A stretch of DNA of 64,000 nucleotides from Anaeramoeba flamelloides (Eukaryota; Metamonada; Anaeramoebidae): positions 1,612,001-1,676,000 of the forward strand of contig JANTQA010000060.1 in NCBI GenBank assembly GCA_027625915.1. The letters are read 5' to 3'. The notes beneath the pieces are model-generated. The model was not told the DNA's origin, did no database searches, and saw only the letters and a list, made by a program, of their open reading frames with translations. Position numbers and translations under genes: made by a program. Within the stretch, counting starts at the first letter, position 1, and every line of letters begins with the position of its first letter. Positions 12,181 through 25,275 of the stretch are shown here, piece by piece.

Positions 12181-14015
12181 GAAGATTAGATAAAATTGAA
12201 CATTTTTTTGATATATTTTTTCCAATTGAAAATATCAAAAACACTATTAAAAATTTAAAAAATAAATCAGTAAAAGGTTTTCAAAAAATTGAAAATTTGA
12301 AATATATTTGTGATGATGAAAATAATAGTGATTTAAACCAAATTGAAAATAAAAATTATGAAAAATATTTAATTACAATTCAGAAAATATTTAAAAACTG
12401 GCTAATTAACCCAGATAAGAATAATATTGAATATATTAAAAAAAGATCAATTTTATTTATCCACAAAAAAGGAAACGAATGGGTAGCTTTGAATTATCGA
12501 CCAATTTCTATTAATCAAAGTCTACCAAGATTATTTCTAAAAATGTTATATAAACAAATCGAACCCTGTTGGGAATTATTTCAGAAATCCCAATTTGGGT
12601 TTAGAAAAAAATATGATACTCGTATTGCAGTATTAAACTTCTTAAATACTTTTAATATGATAAAATCAAATATTGAAAATGAAAATAATAAAACTTATAT
12701 TATAATGATTGATATAGCAAAATTTTTTGATTCAATTAGTTTTAAAATAATTAGAAAAACAATAAAAAAATTTATTATCAATAAAATTATTAATTTTTTT
12801 TTATTAAAATATTATCAAGGAGATGGTCTTGGTATATTCCAATGAGACCCATTATCACCTATTTTATTTGCTCTAATTTCACACTTTCTTTTATTAAAAA
12901 TCATTCCATTAACGAACCATTGTCAAATGTTTGCAGATGATTTAATTTTAATTATTAAAGGAAATAGAAATCAATTAAATCAGAAATTAAATTCAATATA
13001 TGAAATAATTATCAATTTGGATTAAAACCTAATAAAGATAAAATAGTTGTTTCAAAAGACTTAAAAAAAATTAAATATTTGGGTATTTATTTAGATAAAA
13101 TTTTGCATATAGTTTATAACTTAAAAAAGGCAAAAGAAACATATAACAACTGTAAACAGTTATTAAATAACGACTCACTTAACAATAGTTTAAAAATTAG
13201 ATTATTTAAATCTTTTATCATAAGCCAATTGACATATAGGTTGGAAATATATAAATATGAAAGAAAAACTTTAAATTATTTAAATTTGTGGATTAATTCC
13301 TGTATTACAGAAATATGTAAAATAAACAGAAATACACCAATTCTTATTTAAAAAACAGAATTTAAAATAGAAAATATGATAATTTCTATCAATAAAAAGA
13401 AATTTAAATTCAAAAAGAAATTAGGAAATTTATCTCTTCCTTATTTAGAAAAATTAATAAAGTTTAATCAAAGAATAAATAATAAAATCAATTGGAATTG
13501 AAAAGATATTATAGAACTAAAAAAAGAAATATACAAATACACATATAACGAGTTGTTGAATTCAACATTTTGGAAGGTCCAAAAATATTTCACAATAATA
13601 AAAAATCAAAATTATTTATTTAAAACCCAAAAATATTTAAGTTATCCCTCAAGCTCAACAATTCTAAAATTCAGAACATTCACTAACTGTTTAAATAGAT
13701 ATTACTATGTAATTTATAAAAATTCAAATAAATTTTGTCCTTTATGTTTAAAATATCAACAGAAGGAAATTATAGAAAATATTGATCACTTTTTATGGAT
13801 ATGTCCTTTCTATCAAAAAGATAGATTAATTTTTCACAATAAATTGAAACAAATAAATTTTGATGAATGATTTTAAACTGTGATAGTTTGGAATTATTTT
13901 CATTAATGAATAATCGTGAAATCTATGATTTTACGCTTAAATTTATGAAAGGGAATTTCAGTCTAAGGGCAACTAGAGTGTAATTTACACTTCTTCAATA
14001 AAAAAAAAAAAAAAT
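12181..14015 (+). mobile_element. 5'-truncated, decayed LINE (non-LTR retrotransposon) with its 3' end
   Basis: The translated pieces give a non-LTR reverse transcriptase in order: the ENIKNTIKNLKNKSVKG block, LFIHKKG, NYRPISI, SQFGFRK, the palm IDIAKFFDSI, then (after a TGA where the family has the Gly of QGDPLSP) DPLSP, FADDLIL (the YADD-box equivalent), YLGIYLD, and a Cys/His knuckle FCPLC...HFLWICPFY typical of LINE C-termini. The first stop upstream in frame is at 12178-12180, and no endonuclease is visible, so the 5' end is lost. At least four stops or frame changes break the frame (for example TGA at 12843-12845 and TAA after TPILI). The coding end ELFSLMNNREIYDF...RATRV runs into a stop inside a GTGTAA/TTTACAC palindrome (13978-13990), then CTTCTTCAATA and an A-run. 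A truncated copy of the same 3' end is at 54547-54640. Confidence 0.9.
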
Positions 14016-15411
14016 TGAACATTTTTTTTATTTTAAATAATTTGGTAAATTTCTTGAAATTTAAAGGATTATCTAATTTTTTTTTTATATATTAAGAGTA
14101 TAAACTAGGAACTTTAATTTTTTTAATAAGATATTTGATACTATTTATTGATTTTCTTTTAATTATATTAATTTATTCGAATTTGCTAATATTATGTTTC
14201 TTAATCTTGGAAAAATAGAGAAATAATTGTAAATTCTATTTACATATTTGATATTTATGTTGGTAATGAACCACTAAAAGAATTAAGATTGAGTTTATAA
14301 TTATTGATTATAAATAATCAAATTAAAAAGTATATCTTTAGATTATAAGTTGAATATTCAAGGTTTTAAAAAAGTTATTTGGGAGAATTTTTAATTCGAT
14401 TGTTTGGTTCTTTTTCTCAGATTATTTCAATAAAAAGAAACAAATTAATTTGAACTGTTCTTTGAATCAAAAAATTATATTTTTTACAAGTTTGAAATAA
14501 TTATTGTAATTTTTTTGAAATTAAGTAGATTTTTTTAAACTGAGTTATTATAGAACTTAGTGGTTTTATTTTTTAAGTGTATTTTTGAACACTTCCTTTT
14601 TACAATTAATAAGAATTCTTCCTTCTTTCAAGAAAATAGATTTTTTCGTAATAATTTGGAGATATTTTCAATTTTGAACTTTATTTAAATATTCGCAAAA
14701 TGGATCAATTCTTCTAAAAATCATAATTCATTTTTTGAAAATAGTATTTGAAGGCAAGTTTAGTCTTTTAGTCAATCAGACTTTCACTTTCATTTTGAAA
14801 TTTCAAGATAAGGAAATTTTTTTTGAATTATTTATTCAATTTACTCAAAGATTTTTTATTTCGTTAGTCCTCTGAGAAAATAGATGACATTTTTAACAGA
14901 AACTGACCTTTTCATAATTAAAAAATCAAATAAAATTTGATACAAGAAAACAATTCAATGAACAAAACATATTTCCCTTTGATTTAAAAAATGCACTTTA
15001 ATTTGTTTAGAAAAAAGTATTCAAATTTTTTTCAATTTGTATCTTCTTTTTTTGATATTTAATAAAATTACAAAATAAAACAACCAATTTTCAATTTTCA
15101 ATTCAAATTAAGAAGATCTAATTTCCAAAAGAAACTTTTAAAATAGTTGTCTTTTCTTTTTAAAAAATATGGGAAAATTCAGTGGAAAAGTTCTATTTTG
15201 AAATGATTTAATGTCTTTAAATCTCTTTTTGAGTAATTGAAGATCTTTTCTGAAGCAAAGAATTTTTGTGATAAACACCAAAAATAAAGAAACTCGATAA
15301 ATATTTTCAAATTTTATCAATCATTTTTTAGCTTTTTTGTTCAAGAACCAAACAAATAGTAATTCTGTAATAAAAGCCAAGTAATTGCAAAACCAATTTC
15401 CTCATAACAAA
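14016..15411. other. Intergenic stretch between LINE and LIM gene
   Basis: Most of this stretch (about 14380-15100) is a reverse-orientation copy of the family A repeat. The remainder is AT-rich with no gene seen. The last ~100 bp presumably contains the LIM gene promoter, without a recognisable motif. Confidence 0.5.
14380..15100 (-). repeat. Family A repeat, copy C (reverse orientation)
   Basis: Reverse-complement matching by eye to about 37600-38170: shared landmarks include GAACTGTTCTTTGAAT, AATTATATTTTTT, GAAATAATTATTGTAAT, TTGAAATTAAGTAGATTTTT and GAAAATA.TTTTCAATTTTGAAC. It has no coding content. The left and right limits are uncertain. Confidence 0.55.
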
Positions 15412-16706
15412 ATGACTAACAGAACAATACACGAGATTGATCAAACTTTAAAACTTTTGTCATCACGACGCAAACTAAGTAGACGTAAACAAAAGAACAC
15501 ACAACTTTTTACTCCACAACCAAAACAATACAAAAACACAACACACTTTTTAAACACACGAACTGTTTCGCGCTTAACACCTCGTTTAACAAATAAAAAA
15601 AAAAACAGTAACAGCATTAGGGATGGTTACCAGGTAAGAAAAAACCTAACGGACAAATTTCGCGAAACACAAAGCAAAAGATCTTTGACATCAGAAATTG
15701 TTCAAGACAACGAAGACAAAGGTGAGCTAATTGAAATCAAATGCTCTTATTGTTCCAAACCCTTACAAAACAATGAAATCTTTATGAGGGGGGAAAAAGT
15801 GCTCTGCTACGAACACTTTTATAACCAAATACCAAGCAACCAGCAGGAAACACTTGAAAAAGTTATCTCCAAAAGCAAATACAAAGACTCTTTTGGAGAA
15901 ATCCTTTTACAAGACATGAAAATAATCGGAGATCGATCTTTTAATTCTTCAAGTAAAACCTCAAAAAAAAATCTGCAAGGATACCAACAATTGAATCACA
16001 AGAATAACTATGAGAATAACGAAGAAGATGAAAAAGAGAAAGAGAAAGAAAAAGACTATAGATATTTAAATCAATATTTTAATGAATTTAGAGAAGAAAA
16101 AGAAAGAGAAAGAGAAACAGATCAAAAGATCGTTTGTGAAATTTGCCACAAACCCTTTGTAACAGAATTTCTTACAGTGAACAAAAAGCACCATTTCCAT
16201 AATGAGTGCCTTCCAAGATGCACGACTTGTAATAAAATTTTGCTGAAAGAAAAAAATCGAAAAAAACGTGATGGACAACTTTTTTGCCCAAAGCATTTTT
16301 CCATTCATTTTGATAGAATATGCCCCATTTGTAACCAGCCTGTTTATGGAAGAGTTGTGTGTGCCTATGGGGAAATTTATCATAAGGAATGCGCAGGGTC
16401 TGCAAGGAGATTATACGTTGGAAGGGGTATCTGGCCAAATGAAAAACTTTTTTAACTACACATATTTTCTTCTTCTCTTCATTACTTTTTGTCTTTCCAC
16501 GAAAATTTATCACAAATGCTTGTTTGCTTGTTTACAAAAAGACTGCATTTTTCTTATTGAACACGGGGTGAAGTAATTTTTCAGTTATGCTTTGTCAACT
16601 TGACCAATATAAATTTGGTGCAATGGCAGCATTTAAATACAAAATTTTGCCAATTATTTCAACTTTGTTAATTTTCCTTATTATCCTCTATAAGTGGGCA
16701 TTTTAA
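15412..16706 (+). CDS. LIM-domain protein, possibly with a C-terminal membrane anchor
   Basis: The basic, Arg/Lys/Gln-rich N-terminus (residues 1-100) is followed by a half LIM module (CSYC...CYEHF), a KEKE/N-rich spacer, one full LIM domain (CEIC...HFHNECLPRCTTC...FCPKHF) and the start of another (CPICNQPVYG...IYHKEC). LIM zinc fingers mediate protein contacts, often on actin structures. Translation begins at ATG 15412; the TTG at 15385 is not a credible start. Read straight, the frame stops at 16453-16455 with the last LIM unfinished. I favour a 158 bp intron, donor 16427 (G|GTATCT, weak) to acceptor TTTTTCAG at 16584, joining 16585-16706: this adds VMLCQLDQYKFG, a LIM-like C-x2-D end, and a 20-residue hydrophobic tail, for 378 residues. 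The second zinc half still lacks its first Cys pair, so this last LIM is degenerate or the splice differs. The gene's class is certain; its 3' end is not. Confidence 0.75.
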
Positions 16707-17229
16707 AAATTTTTTTATTTTTAATTTAAAATAAACTATTTTATTAATGTTTTAATCATTGCTTATAAATCCTGATTTTTTTTTTTTTGTTTTATTTTTT
16801 TCTTTTGATGTATAATTTTTTCAAAGTTCATTTAATAGATCCAAATTATTTTTATCAATCTTTCAATTAAAATTTTTTTATTAAAATATTTTCCAAAATT
16901 TTCTAAAAAACCACCCAAACCTACCCTAACATAATCTTAACCTGCCCGGAAATGGAGGTTTAAATACCCACAGACAATAGATTTAAATTGAATTGACTGT
17001 TTTGAAAAATTTTCAGAATTTAACCAATTGTGAAAAATAATTATATTTCGATTTTTTTTAGCATATATATATATATTATACTAAAAAGATTAATTTATGA
17101 ATAAACGACATCTTGGAGAAATAGCCACACATTTACTATGGGTATGTATGTGTTGGATTTAGCATCATAATTATTGTCATAATTATTACCTAGTCAATTG
17201 AAATTGTTAAAAAACAATATTTAATTTTT

Positions 17230-17830
17230 CATTTCTGAATTTGATAAGTTATTTCCAAAAAAGTGGGTTATTTTTTTTTTGATTTCAGAAAAAATCATCT
17301 TTGTTAGTGAAAGTGTCCATTAATTGACATTACCAAATTAAGTTTAATATTAATACCGATTGGATAAATAGTTAAGGTATTAATTTCAAAATATATTTGA
17401 TGAATATTCCTAAAAAATGAAAAAAAAAAAATTTTTTTGGTAAAAACGATGTACAACTAATTTCAATAAAAAACTAGAAATATGGAAAGGGTACTTAGGG
17501 TTTTTTAAACAATAACACGTGGTTATATATTTTCAATTCTATTTGAAAATTGATTGAGATTAAACAAGTTATGAAAACGGTTTTTTTCAATCAAAAAATA
17601 AATAATAAACACCAATGTTCAATCCTAAAAAATCTCACATAAAATCGAGATCCTAAAATTTAAAATATCTTTTCTTTATTTAATACAATAGAAAGAAACC
17701 AATTGAATTATTATCAAGAATATATGAATGGTTGTTAATGATTTTGGACATTCAAATACTTTTTTAAAGATTGAGTTTAAAAGATATACATCAAAATAAA
17801 ATTACCACGCTTTATTGGAAATAGCTTATA
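17230..17830. repeat. Family F repeat, copy 1
   Basis: About 17230-17620 matches the reverse complement of about 52670-53080: shared landmarks include AACCCACTTTT, CCGATTGGATAAATA..TAA, and TTCATAACTTGTTTAATCTCAA-like runs. The adjoining 17665-17830 matches 52322-52500 in the same orientation (AATTGAATTATTATCAAGAA, AATACTTTTTT.AAGATTGAG). The two parts therefore have opposite relative orientation in the two copies. It has no coding content. Confidence 0.55.
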
Positions 17831-20021
17831 TTTTAATATTTTTTCAATATCTAAAATGTTAAATTTAACTTTAAAAAAGTTTGAAAAAATGAATAAAAAA
17901 TAAAAATCAAAAACAATTTATTTTCAAACATTAGAAAGTTTAGAAGAAGAACATAAAAATAACATACAATTGCTGTAAAACCCCGAATATAGAAATACAT
18001 AAAAATAATGTTCATTATTAACTTGATTTTTGAAAGATTCCTAAAGTGTTTGATAATCAACAAAAAAGATTTCCAATTTAAATTGAGAAAACTAATAAAC
18101 GTGTGAATTTTCTTCAGCAGATAACATTATAAACTGTCTATAATCAAGCAATTACGTGTAAATTATATTAAATATCACTAATAGAAGTAAATAAAACAAG
18201 TACAAGATTCAGTAAAAATGCCTCGTTATATACAATTAAAAATTTATCAAATTCTAAAATTTTCTATCTTAAAATAAATATTCGTTATTGAAAAGTTTTA
18301 TTTTAGTTTTTTTTCCATACAATTCTTTTCTAAATCTAAAAAACAAACTCAATTCCAAAAATTTGGACATCCATAAAATAACTGAAAGAATAACAATATG
18401 ACATTTTTAATTCATTGCAGAAAAAATTTGATTTTCGAAAAATATAAAAAGCATTTTTTCATTTATGGCCTTTAATTGTTTTGATTTTATTTCCTTTTTT
18501 ACAGTGACCTCATCTGTTTGGTTTGACCAGGATTTTTTTCAACCTTGATTAAAAGTTAAAGTTTAGTTTTTAAAATTGAAGAACCAATATAAAATTATTG
18601 ATAGCATCTAACAATTTTATTGATCAATAATCCTAATGAAATTTCAACATATTTTCCAATACATTTTTTTACTTGGCTTGTTTCCAAAATATATGGACAC
18701 AACAATTTTTCTTTTTTTGTTTTATAGAATTTTTCTTTGTATTGTATAAAAAAAATTACCTTGAAAAACATTAATAGTGGGTAACTTAAATTTGTTTTAA
18801 TATTTTGTTTGGAAAAATTCAATAAATTGAGTTTTTTTTGTCTATTTTTAATTATGGGGTCGATAAATTTTTAAAATTGGGTATCGAAATCAATATAATT
18901 TTATTTTTAAATCTAATAATTCATATTAAGAACCCATTAAGTAACTATTTAATTTGAATCTTTCTAGACATCAAAGTTTAACTCAATAAAAAACAACATA
19001 TCCATAAGCACTCACCTTTTGTAAAAAATTCATCATGTTTTTTAAAAAAGATTTCTTCTGATATTGATGTACTAATATATTAATTTTCTTATTTGTCTTT
19101 AATCCAGATCTTAATTAGAATGCAAAGTTAAAATATAAAGTATCAATGTTAATTTTTTATTTTTTTTTTTTGATATTGGAAAACAAAATAATTATTCTTT
19201 TTTACATTATTTTTTGAGATTTATATTTTTCTTAATTTTTTGAATAAGAAATTTTATAACAATAATAGTTATAAAAAACTCTATAGATTGATTTATTAAT
19301 AATAAACAACAAAAATCAGGATTAATTTTATGATATAATAAATAATAAAAAAACATATTACTGAGAAATTTTCAACTATTTTTTAATTAAAAATTCATAT
19401 TAATATTCAATCAAGAGTAAAAAGAAATTAATTTATTTAGGCCAAAATTAAAATTTTAATATAAATAATTCTTCTAAAACTTTTATTTCAACCATAGAAA
19501 TTACTTCAAAAAAAAAAAAAAAAAAAAAATTGTCAAATAATTTCATTTCTTACATTGTTATAAAATCAATAATTTTTTTTTTTTTAAATAGATTAAGCAA
19601 TCAAGCTGAATTTTTTTTTAAAAAATAAAAAATAACTTTGAAATATTATTCAAAGATAATAAAATAATCTTTGAAATCGTATTTTTTTTTTTTTTTTTGT
19701 GATTGATATAAATTTGATAATAATCTTTGCAAAATTTCATTTTTTCAATCTAAATTAATCCAGATATTGTAAAATAATTTAGATAGAATCTATTATTCCA
19801 TAATATTGTCTATTTTATATCTGGATTTTAAAAAGCTAAAACCTGAAAAAAAATTTAAAAAATAAAAAAAAATCAATTATTAATCTGACTCAAACTTTTT
19901 ACCAAATCATTTAAATTTGAAAAAAAAATTGTTGAAAATACAGCGAAATTTTTTATAAAAAATAAAATATGATTTTTTTTACAATTACTTTATATTTTTT
20001 TTTATTTTTAAATTATTTAGA

Positions 20022-20059
<38 letters not shown>

Positions 20060-20061
<2 letters not shown>

Positions 20062-20253
20062 CAATTTCACTTTTAAGGCACAAACTTTAAACGAAATTTA
20101 ACACACAATAAAAATCTCAAATTAAAGCACAAAATTCAAATTATAGTAAAAATAAATTGTAAAAAAAAAATTCCAAATTTTGTGCTTTAATTGGTGATTT
20201 TTTTGTGCCTTAAATTTCGTTGAAAGTTTGTACCTTAAAAGTGCAACTGACTG
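20060..20253. mobile_element. Compact Tc1/mariner-type MITE (family P, arms only)
   Basis: About 90 bp arms run TCAATTTCACTTTTAAGGCA... and, from the right end inward, CAGTCAGTTGCACTTTTAAG. Both arms carry the 'caaactttcaacgaaattta' and 'aatctcaaattaaagcac'-like blocks. TA follows the right end (20254-20255); the left end is buried in an AT microsatellite, consistent with TA-targeted insertion. No coding capacity. Confidence 0.65.
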
Positions 20254-20864
20254 TATTGTCATTAAATGGTAAGAAGTATACAAAAAAAAATTTCTATGTG
20301 ATGTCAAATTATTTTTTGTAATGAATAAATTATTGATTAAAGTATTTTAGGTAATGTTGGGGTACAAAGGTATCAAAAATTTTTTAGTAAAGCATAACGT
20401 ATTTTATCCTTTCAAGCTCAAAAGGTTCTGATTTCTTGATAAACATTTCAAAAAAAAAAATCAAAAATTTTTTTGACAAATTTTAATTGAAAAATAATTA
20501 AATCACAATAAACAAGAAAAATTTTTTAATATTGAAATTTTTTTTTCAAGTTATTTTTTTAATGTAGGGAATAAACATTTTTTAATTATAAATTTTTTTT
20601 TATTATATAATTGTTTATAAATTACATATTTTAGAAACCTTTAATAACAATTCAAATTCAAAAATTTATTTCAGAAATAATTCAGATTTTTAGGGTTCTA
20701 AGGGATATAAACCGAAAAATAAATTCTTTTTAATTCTTTTTATAAAGCTAATATTATTTTCAAATTATTAAAAAGATTTCAAAGAAAAAAAAGTTAAAAA
20801 AAATCTTTTTTTCATTATATAATTATTTAAAAAAAATCGAATTTTTTGGCAATTGATCTACAAT

Positions 20865-21125
20865 TCAACATATTCAAGAGAGACATTTTACAACTTTGGT
20901 TTCTGAATTTTGACGGTTTAATATTTAAATTTGTGAGAAAAATCCATATTTTTTTCTGAATTTCTTTGAGTTATTTACTTAAATAAAAATCATTTTTAAT
21001 TGATGAGGATCAACAAATAGTACATTTTTCATTAAATATAATTTTTAGAGACCTTATATCCTCACAGTATTAACTAGGGCTATAATAAACAGTAACAGAC
21101 TTTAATTTTAGACTTCTCTTGGAAA
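20865..21125 (+). repeat. Family K repeat, copy 1
   Basis: This is a diverged direct match to about 27590-27850 and a reverse match to about 33455-33598. Landmarks: AACTTTGG.TTCTGAAT, TTTAAATTTGTG, TTTTTAATTGATGAGGATCAA, and further on ACTTCTC.TGG. No coding content; class unknown. Confidence 0.5.
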
Positions 21126-22089
21126 GACTTTAATCCCTTTTTTTTTGTGAATCCTGAATAAACCCATAAGATTCTATTGCAATTTAATTTAAAATTTTGA
21201 TATCAAAGCTGGAAATTTGTGACTTCTGATTGTATTTATTTGTTAACATAAGATAGAAATATTCTTGTAAATTATTCAAAAAACTCAAAAAACAAGGTAA
21301 TAAAATTGTTTTCTACTTTTTTAAAATTGACACAATTCTAAAATAATTTAAGAAATTTGCAAAAAAATTAAAAGAAAAATTTTTTTTTACAAAAATGAAA
21401 CTTTTGAGAAAAAAAATATTTATTATTGAGAAAAATAAACTATTCTTAAAATTAGTTCACCTTGTAGTTATTAAAAGTGTTTATTTCTTCACAACAATAA
21501 CCAACAATTTACAAATTCTCTCTGAAATAAAGACAATATTTATTATTAGAGATTTTTTCTTAAAGGTATTAAAAAGAAATTCCGATTTAGGAAGCTTCAT
21601 AAAATGAATTCAATATTCTTCAATTTGTAATTTTTCAGAATTACTGTTTTAATATCAACTGAACATTTTTTAAATGTCGGAATTTACTCAAAAAAAGGAA
21701 AAATTATTTCTTTACACAATTTGAAAATTATTAACATACAATTCATTTTTTTAATCTTCTTTTACCCAAATGATAGAAAAATATTCAAAAAGTTAAATAT
21801 TTTTTGCTCATTTTTTCTTGTTTTGTTTGAAAAAAAAGATACTCAATCTCTTTTCCCTTTTTCTTATCTCAAATTATTTTGAATATTTTTTACACAACCA
21901 AACCCCCAAAAACTTGTTAATTAAAAAAGATAACAATTTTTTTAAATAAATCAAATTTTCTGATTGGCACTTCAGGGATTAACAAAAATAAACACCCCAA
22001 AGTACTTTGAAGAATTCAAATATCTTGAAGATCAAAAACTCCAATTGTAAACAAGTCTCCTTTTTGATAAAAAGGGTTCAACTTCAGGT

Positions 22090-23564
22090 ATGGAATACCT
22101 ATCAAATACCTGTGAATGTGTAGAGGAAGTACTTTATAGGACTGTTCAAGTGTGGAATTCCCAAACCAAAAACATCACAAAAGGATTGGGGCCACATGAT
22201 CTTGTTCATTTAATCAAAGTGCAACCACACCAAAAAAAGAAAAAAGATCAAGTTGCGCAAACTGGGTTTTATCATTTTGTAAAGGGATTAAACGTCTCAA
22301 ATATTTCAAGTGTTGCTTCTTATTTTGGGAGGATCTTGCGATCACAGGTGCGTTGTGATCGAAAAAGGAATCGATGGAAAATTGTTTCTGGCTCTTTCCA
22401 TTGTTACAACGCCTTTTCGAGGGTCGACTTAGTTATAACATATTCAAAAAATGGAACATTTAAAACGATCTTCCTGAAAAGGAAAAGCCAAAACAAAAAC
22501 AAAAACAAAAACAAATATACACAAAATTTCGAAAATAACCAAGCCATTGACAAAGGAATTGAAATTGAAATTGAAAATGAAAGTTTAAGTGAAGGCAAAG
22601 GCAAAGGCAAAAGTGAAAAAGAATATAACAATAATAACACAAGAAAAAACAAAAGAAATAACAAAAAAAAAAAACAAGCCAAAGAAAACAAAAAGAAAAA
22701 CGAAAAGGAAAAAGTTAGTAACCTTTCTGAGGGATTGGAAAAGGAAGCATTGTTTGAATACAAAGGGGAAGAAATCGAAGAAAACGAAATATTATGGGCT
22801 GAAACTAAAGTAAGTTCATGGTTAAGATCTGTTTTGTTTCCAAAGGATTTTGGGAAATTAAAATCGATCAGGTTTATTCAAGATTTTGGCTTGACAGATG
22901 AAAGGCAACTTTTGTCTTCAATTACAAAAATATTTCAAAAATCAAAATTTTTAGGATGCTCAAGTGTCCGGGGTATTTCCACACTCTCGGACAATTATTT
23001 AATTGATGGGCTCTTAAAATATTTTTTTTCTTCTTATCGCTACACCTGTGGAATCAAATTTTTCAGGGTTTTGGCTAAAAAGGAGCCTGGGCTATTAAGA
23101 TGCGTTGCAAAGGGGTACCGGAAATTGGGGAAATTGGAAAAGTCGCTCCAAGTTATCCGAAGGGGGTTGATGAAAAAGCCATCATCAGCCAAGATGAAAA
23201 TTGAATTAATCAAAATATTAGTCGCTCTTCGCAAATTTAAAAGAGCACTAAACGCCATCGATGAACTTGAAACCTTGGCACCCTTTCTTCCAGAAACTTG
23301 GCTAATTGATGCAAAGACTTCATTAATTGATAAAAATTTCCATCGAATGTTTTTAGCTTTAAGTAAAATCCCTTGGTCAAACACCAGGATTCCAAGAAAT
23401 AAAGGCAATTATAGTTTGGCAAAAAAAGATCAAATCGATATAAATTCAAATCATCTTTTTCAAAATAATATTAAACTTAAGAATATTCAAAACCCAAACA
23501 ACAACAACAACGGCGACTACGGCAATATGAATAACAGTAATAAGAACAACATCACTAACAACAA

Positions 23565-23595
<31 letters not shown>

Positions 23596-25275
23596 GACAG
23601 TGGCAACAATAAAAATAGTAATAATAAAAAAAATAATGGTAATAAAAAACATTCTAATGATAGAGTAATGTATTTAACTCGATCAAAAATTGATCATTAT
23701 TTTATTTATCCAAAGCCAATAAGAATAACGAAACCACCAAATTTAGTATTTAATAGCAACATTAACAAGGACAAAACAACACAAAACAACAATAACAGTA
23801 ACAACAGTAACAATATAAATGGGTTAATAAATAATATAGGTACAATATATTTGGAATTATTTTTAAAAAAAAGAGAAAATAATATAGCTTTAAAAGGAAT
23901 AACAATCCAAATTTATACTCTATTAAGTAAATTTTTGAATAAGGTGGGATGGGAAAGATTTGTTGAATTGCATGATGAAGTTTTTATTGCAAATATCCGT
24001 GATGCAACAAGGAAAAAAAGGCACTATGGCAACCATTTTGGGGTCATAATTCCAATGAATGAACATAGGAAAAATGAAAAAAGTTTATTAAATGAGCCGT
24101 CTTATGATGAAAGAGAAATAATAGAAAATGAAAAAAAAGCCCAACAAATAAACAAAAACAACCAAACAGAAGAAACCGTTGATTTGCGGTCATCCCCTGA
24201 AACAGACTATTCATTAAATACAAGTGATCCAGAATTATCCCCTTTTTCAGAAACTGAGGATCACTTGAACAACAATAATGAAAGTTACAAGAGCAATAAT
24301 AAAAATCACAACAATGAGAATGAAAATAAAAAAGATGATATAATAAACAGAAATAATAATAAATTATTTCAGGGCTATTTGGCAGATCTTGAAAGTGAAG
24401 ATAATGTTTCTAATCAATGGGAAAGTGATGGAAATAATTCTGAGAATTTATTTACAAATAAAAATAAAAACGATTTTGAAAAAAATGGTGAAAGAAATAA
24501 AACAAAAACAATGAAAACCCAAGAAAAAAAATTAAAATCAATTCACAAAAGACGGGGGAATGACTTAATAAGAAAAAAGGCATTAGAACCGAGAATAATA
24601 CCCGATTGGGCCTGTTACCAAGAGCCGCAATGGTTAGTAGACATTTCAGAACAAATACATTATGATTCCAAATCCTTCTATGTATTAAAAATTGAAGAAG
24701 ACAATGGGAAAAATAATTCAAGTCAAACAAGAACTGAAGAAGATTGGTTAGATATAGGCACACTGGCCCTGAGATTGGGAGAAATCCAAAAGGCACATGA
24801 CGCCTTTTTATTAGCAATCACAAATGGCAATTTGAAAGGACCCATTTCAGTGAGTTTTAAAAATAGGAAAATAGTCATTGCATTAATTTCACTGCTTTCG
24901 AAAAACGGACAATTTATAAAAGCTTTAGAATTATCAAATTTATTATTACACTTCCAAGATCAAAAACAAATTGATGAGCAATTATTAAATCAAAAAGACT
25001 ATACCAATTTTTTTAGCATTTTAGAACAATTAATCTTTAAAATCGTTTTCCAAAAAGGAATGTCGTATATGGAGGATTTTATTGAAAACTATGCTTATAC
25101 TAAAAGAGTTATAAATACAAAAAATGTTTTGAATAAAAAATACAGTAAAAAAAGAGCCAAATCGAAAAGAAGAAAAAAAAAAATCAGATTGTCTCCTGAA
25201 AAGAAAATCCATGAAGAAATTATTTTATTTGTACAATCAGCTAATCAATTAAAAGTGGATGGTTATCAAAAATAA
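22090..25275 (+). CDS. ChAPs-family protein (exomer cargo-adaptor type)
   Basis: ChAPs (Chs5-Arf1-binding proteins; yeast Bch1, Bud7, Chs6, Bch2) act with Arf1 in exomer, selecting cargo at the trans-Golgi for the cell surface. Evidence along the 1061 residues: KGLGPHDLVHLIKV (about 33-46), TGFYHFVKGLNVS (about 60), GSFHCYNAFSRVDLVITYS (about 100-118), TPR-like helices beginning YRYTCGIKFFRVL (about 314-440), LNKVGWERFVELHDEVF (about 615-632) and EEDWLDIGTLALRLGEIQKA (about 880), all matching family blocks I know. These are separated by long K/N/E-rich and polyN/polyS insertions (about 150-225, 450-560, 680-830), including CAG/AAC trinucleotide runs near 23560-23600. The product is longer than fungal members (about 700-770) because of them. 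No intron; ATG start, TAA stop. No Chs5-like partner is in the window. Membership rests on motif memory, not a search. Confidence 0.8.

Larger units (their letters stand above)
16707..22089. other. 5.4 kb gene-poor region
   Basis: I see no host gene. Content: family F repeat (17230-17830), long A and T runs (for example about 19507-19529 and 19681-19699), an AT microsatellite ending in the compact MITE at 20060-20253, and a family K repeat (20865-21125). Short frames here are F/I/K/L/N-rich, without motifs. No tRNA-like B box was found. Confidence 0.5.
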
